Positions 6,898 to 8,563 of a DNA stretch of 8,563 bases are shown piece after piece. Origin of the DNA: Opitutia bacterium (GTDB lineage Bacteria; Verrucomicrobiota; Verrucomicrobiia; Opitutales; Seribacteraceae). The position numbers and the translations under genes are program-made. Location: NCBI GenBank assembly GCA_018646565.1, contig JABGUO010000038.1, forward strand, positions 1-8,563. The letters run 5' to 3'. Each line of letters opens with the position of its first letter. Position 1 is the first letter of the stretch. The notes beneath the pieces are model-generated. The model had not been told where the DNA came from. It worked only from the letters and a program-made list of their open reading frames with translations, and made no database searches.

Positions 6898-8563
6898 ATG
6901 AGTGTACGTGTTCACGCAATTGCGAAGGAAGTCAATAAATCAAGTAAGGAGCTTATTGAAATTCTTACCGCTCGTGGGTATGACATTACAAGCGCTTCTG
7001 CATCTATCGATAATATTACCGCTCAGTCCATTATCGATGAATTTGCAGTTGAAAAACCAATTGAGGCTCAAGAAGAGTCAAAAAAAGAGCCAGCAGAGAG
7101 CGCAATCGAAAAAAACACCAAGGAACCTTCGAAAAAAGCTCCTATTGTAAGAAGTAAAGCGGATCTTGATGCTGAAAAGAAAGAAAAGGAGGATGCCGAA
7201 CAAAAAGAAAAGGCTAAACTTCTTAAATCGGAACCCGTTCAACCTGTTCCGGTAGCAAGCAATGCACCTTCTCTTCCTCCCCCTCCTGTGACTCGGGCTA
7301 ACGCACCGCCTCCACCCCCTTCCACTGCGGGGAAGTCTGGTGTTCCGTCTCCCCCGTCTCCCATTTCTTCGGATACTCCGATTGTGTCGAAAGAGGTCAG
7401 CAATGATTCCACCTCGTCTAATGATGATGTCGTTGTTGAAGGGAATTTAATTTTAATCAAGCCTCCCATCGTGGTGCGTGATTTTGCGACTTTCATTGGA
7501 CTGAAGCCTTTCCAATTAATTTCCGAATTAATGGAAATGGGAATTTTTGCCTCAATGAATCAAACGATTGAGGAAGATGTAGCTCGAAAAATAGCCAAAA
7601 TAAAAGGTTTTGAACTTGAGATTCGACATCGTGGTGAAAAAGTGGAAGCTGCTGCACCCAAGAAAAAAGTGGTGGTGGATGAGAATGATGAAAAGTTTCT
7701 CAAACCACGGTCTCCAGTAGTTTGCATTTTGGGCCATGTTGATCATGGTAAAACAACCTTGCTGGATACAATCAGGAAAGCAAATGTGGTGGAGGGAGAA
7801 GCAGGCGGAATTACTCAACATGTTGGAGCTTATCAAATTGAGCATAAAGATCAAAAAATTACATTTCTTGATACTCCTGGACATGCTGCCTTTTCGAAGA
7901 TTCGAGAAAGAGGTGCAAATTTAACGGATGTGTCCGTTTTAGTGGTGGCAGCCGATGATGGCTTTATGCCCCAAACGGACGAAGCTTTAAAGTTTGCCCA
8001 GCGGGCACAGGGAACCCTGGTGGTTGCGATTAACAAAATGGACGCCAAGGGTGCAGATCCGGAAAAAGTAAAAACCCAAATGCAGGAGAGATCAATTCCC
8101 TCTGAGGATTGGGGGGGCGAGGTGGTAACTGTTCCTATTTCCGCTTTAAAGGGCGACGGAGTGGATGATCTGCTTGATATGATTTTATTACAGGCCGAAT
8201 TAATGGAATTGAAGGCCAACCCTGAAGCTGTAACGGGAGGAGTTATTGTGGAGGCACGCCAAGAAGTCGGTCGTGGTCCTACTGCTACTGTTATTGTGCA
8301 AAAGGGTACTCTCAAAATTGGAGACGCGATTCATTGCGGTTCTGTTTATTGTAAAGTAAAGGCGATGATTGATGACCAGGGTCAACAGGTCAAGCAAGCA
8401 CCCCCTTCTACTCCGGTCAATATTTTGGGATGGTCCGGTGTACCTGCCTCGGGGGGGATATTTGCCCGTTCCAAGAATGAACGCGAGGCCCGAAGAGAAG
8501 CCGAAGAGTCTGAGCAATTGTCCAAACAAGTGGTGGTGGTTCCCGAAGAAGAAGAGGGTGGTG
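6898..8563 (+). CDS. infB: Translation initiation factor IF2, N-terminal part (cut by right edge)
   Basis: GTPase that places initiator fMet-tRNA on the 30S subunit and promotes subunit joining. 555 codons are present; the initiator-tRNA-binding C-terminus is off the window. Order: a first IF2-N-like module (about 1-50, [10 protein letters not shown] start), a charged Lys/Glu linker, a proline-rich stretch (124-155, with four and five consecutive prolines), a second IF2-N-like module (about 190-243), then the G domain. GTPase motifs are G1 GHVDHGKT (279-286), the switch I segment [11 protein letters not shown]3 DTPGH (325-329), G4 NKMD (379-382) and G5 SAL (415-417), all intact. Beta-barrel domain II follows ([19 protein letters not shown] onward), then a charged Arg/Glu segment at the edge. 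The ATG at 6898 begins directly at the conserved module; the preceding bases are AT-rich with no Shine-Dalgarno match. Probably co-transcribed with nusA, as in many bacteria. Confidence 0.97.
   Translation, partial: MSVRVHAIAKEVNKSSKELIEILTARGYDITSASASIDNITAQSIIDEFAVEKPIEAQEESKKEPAESAIEKNTKEPSKKAPIVRSKADLDAEKKEKEDAEQKEKAKLLKSEPVQPVPVASNAPSLPPPPVTRANAPPPPPSTAGKSGVPSPPSPISSDTPIVSKEVSNDSTSSNDDVVVEGNLILIKPPIVVRDFATFIGLKPFQLISELMEMGIFASMNQTIEEDVARKIAKIKGFELEIRHRGEKVEAAAPKKKVVVDENDEKFLKPRSPVVCILGHVDHGKTTLLDTIRKANVVEGEAGGITQHVGAYQIEHKDQKITFLDTPGHAAFSKIRERGANLTDVSVLVVAADDGFMPQTDEALKFAQRAQGTLVVAINKMDAKGADPEKVKTQMQERSIPSEDWGGEVVTVPISALKGDGVDDLLDMILLQAELMELKANPEAVTGGVIVEARQEVGRGPTATVIVQKGTLKIGDAIHCGSVYCKVKAMIDDQGQQVKQAPPSTPVNILGWSGVPASGGIFARSKNEREARREAEESEQLSKQVVVVPEEEEGG

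Noticed and set aside
7324..7338. STAGKS resembling a Walker-A loop in the IF2 linker
   Set aside because: It lies in a disordered proline-rich linker with no surrounding nucleotide-binding fold; the real GTPase P-loop is GHVDHGKT at residues 279-286.
7239..7496. Minus-strand glycine-rich 85-codon frame
   Set aside because: It is the antisense of the proline codons of infB; the glycine runs are a direct consequence of the CC-rich sequence.
7851..8315. Minus-strand 154-codon frame antisense to infB
   Set aside because: It is Ser/Thr/Pro-rich, matches no family and is fully inside the IF2 G-domain coding sequence.

Overview
The window is gene-dense bacterial chromosome and mostly housekeeping. 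It carries five protein genes with almost no spare DNA and no tRNA, rRNA, CRISPR array, insertion sequence or other mobile-element signature. The IF2 and NusA protein style, the moderate GC content and the lack of Shine-Dalgarno sequences suggest a member of Verrucomicrobiota, perhaps class Opitutia. That placement is an impression from sequence style, not a computed result.

Left block, minus strand (1 to 5397): three genes read right to left, leuB (3-isopropylmalate dehydrogenase), alaS (alanyl-tRNA synthetase) and the N-terminal 531 codons of an SNF2-family DNA-dependent ATPase that leaves the window at base 1. The gaps are 18 bp between leuB and alaS and a 4-base GTGA overlap between alaS and the SNF2 gene, so they look like one transcript with translational coupling at the last junction. 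Just before leuB there is an 8-codon reading frame whose TGA stop shares its A with the leuB ATG.

Centre (5398 to 5589): a divergent control region. It holds a good sigma-70-type promoter toward nusA, a weaker and overlapping candidate toward leuB, and an intrinsic-terminator-like hairpin with a T-run lying inside the nusA leader, before the nusA start codon. As no plus-strand gene lies between leuB and nusA, this hairpin is most simply read as an attenuator of the nusA operon or the end of a very short RNA. It is the most interesting feature of the window.

Right block, plus strand (5590 to 8563): nusA (transcription elongation/termination factor) and then, after 24 AT-rich bases with no terminator, infB (translation initiation factor IF2), cut by the right edge after domain II begins. 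rimP, which often precedes nusA, is not at this locus. The nusA-infB pair is the familiar transcription/translation operon core. NusA acting on a terminator in its own leader would be a plausible feedback loop, but that is inference. I did not find an evident new multi-gene system here.
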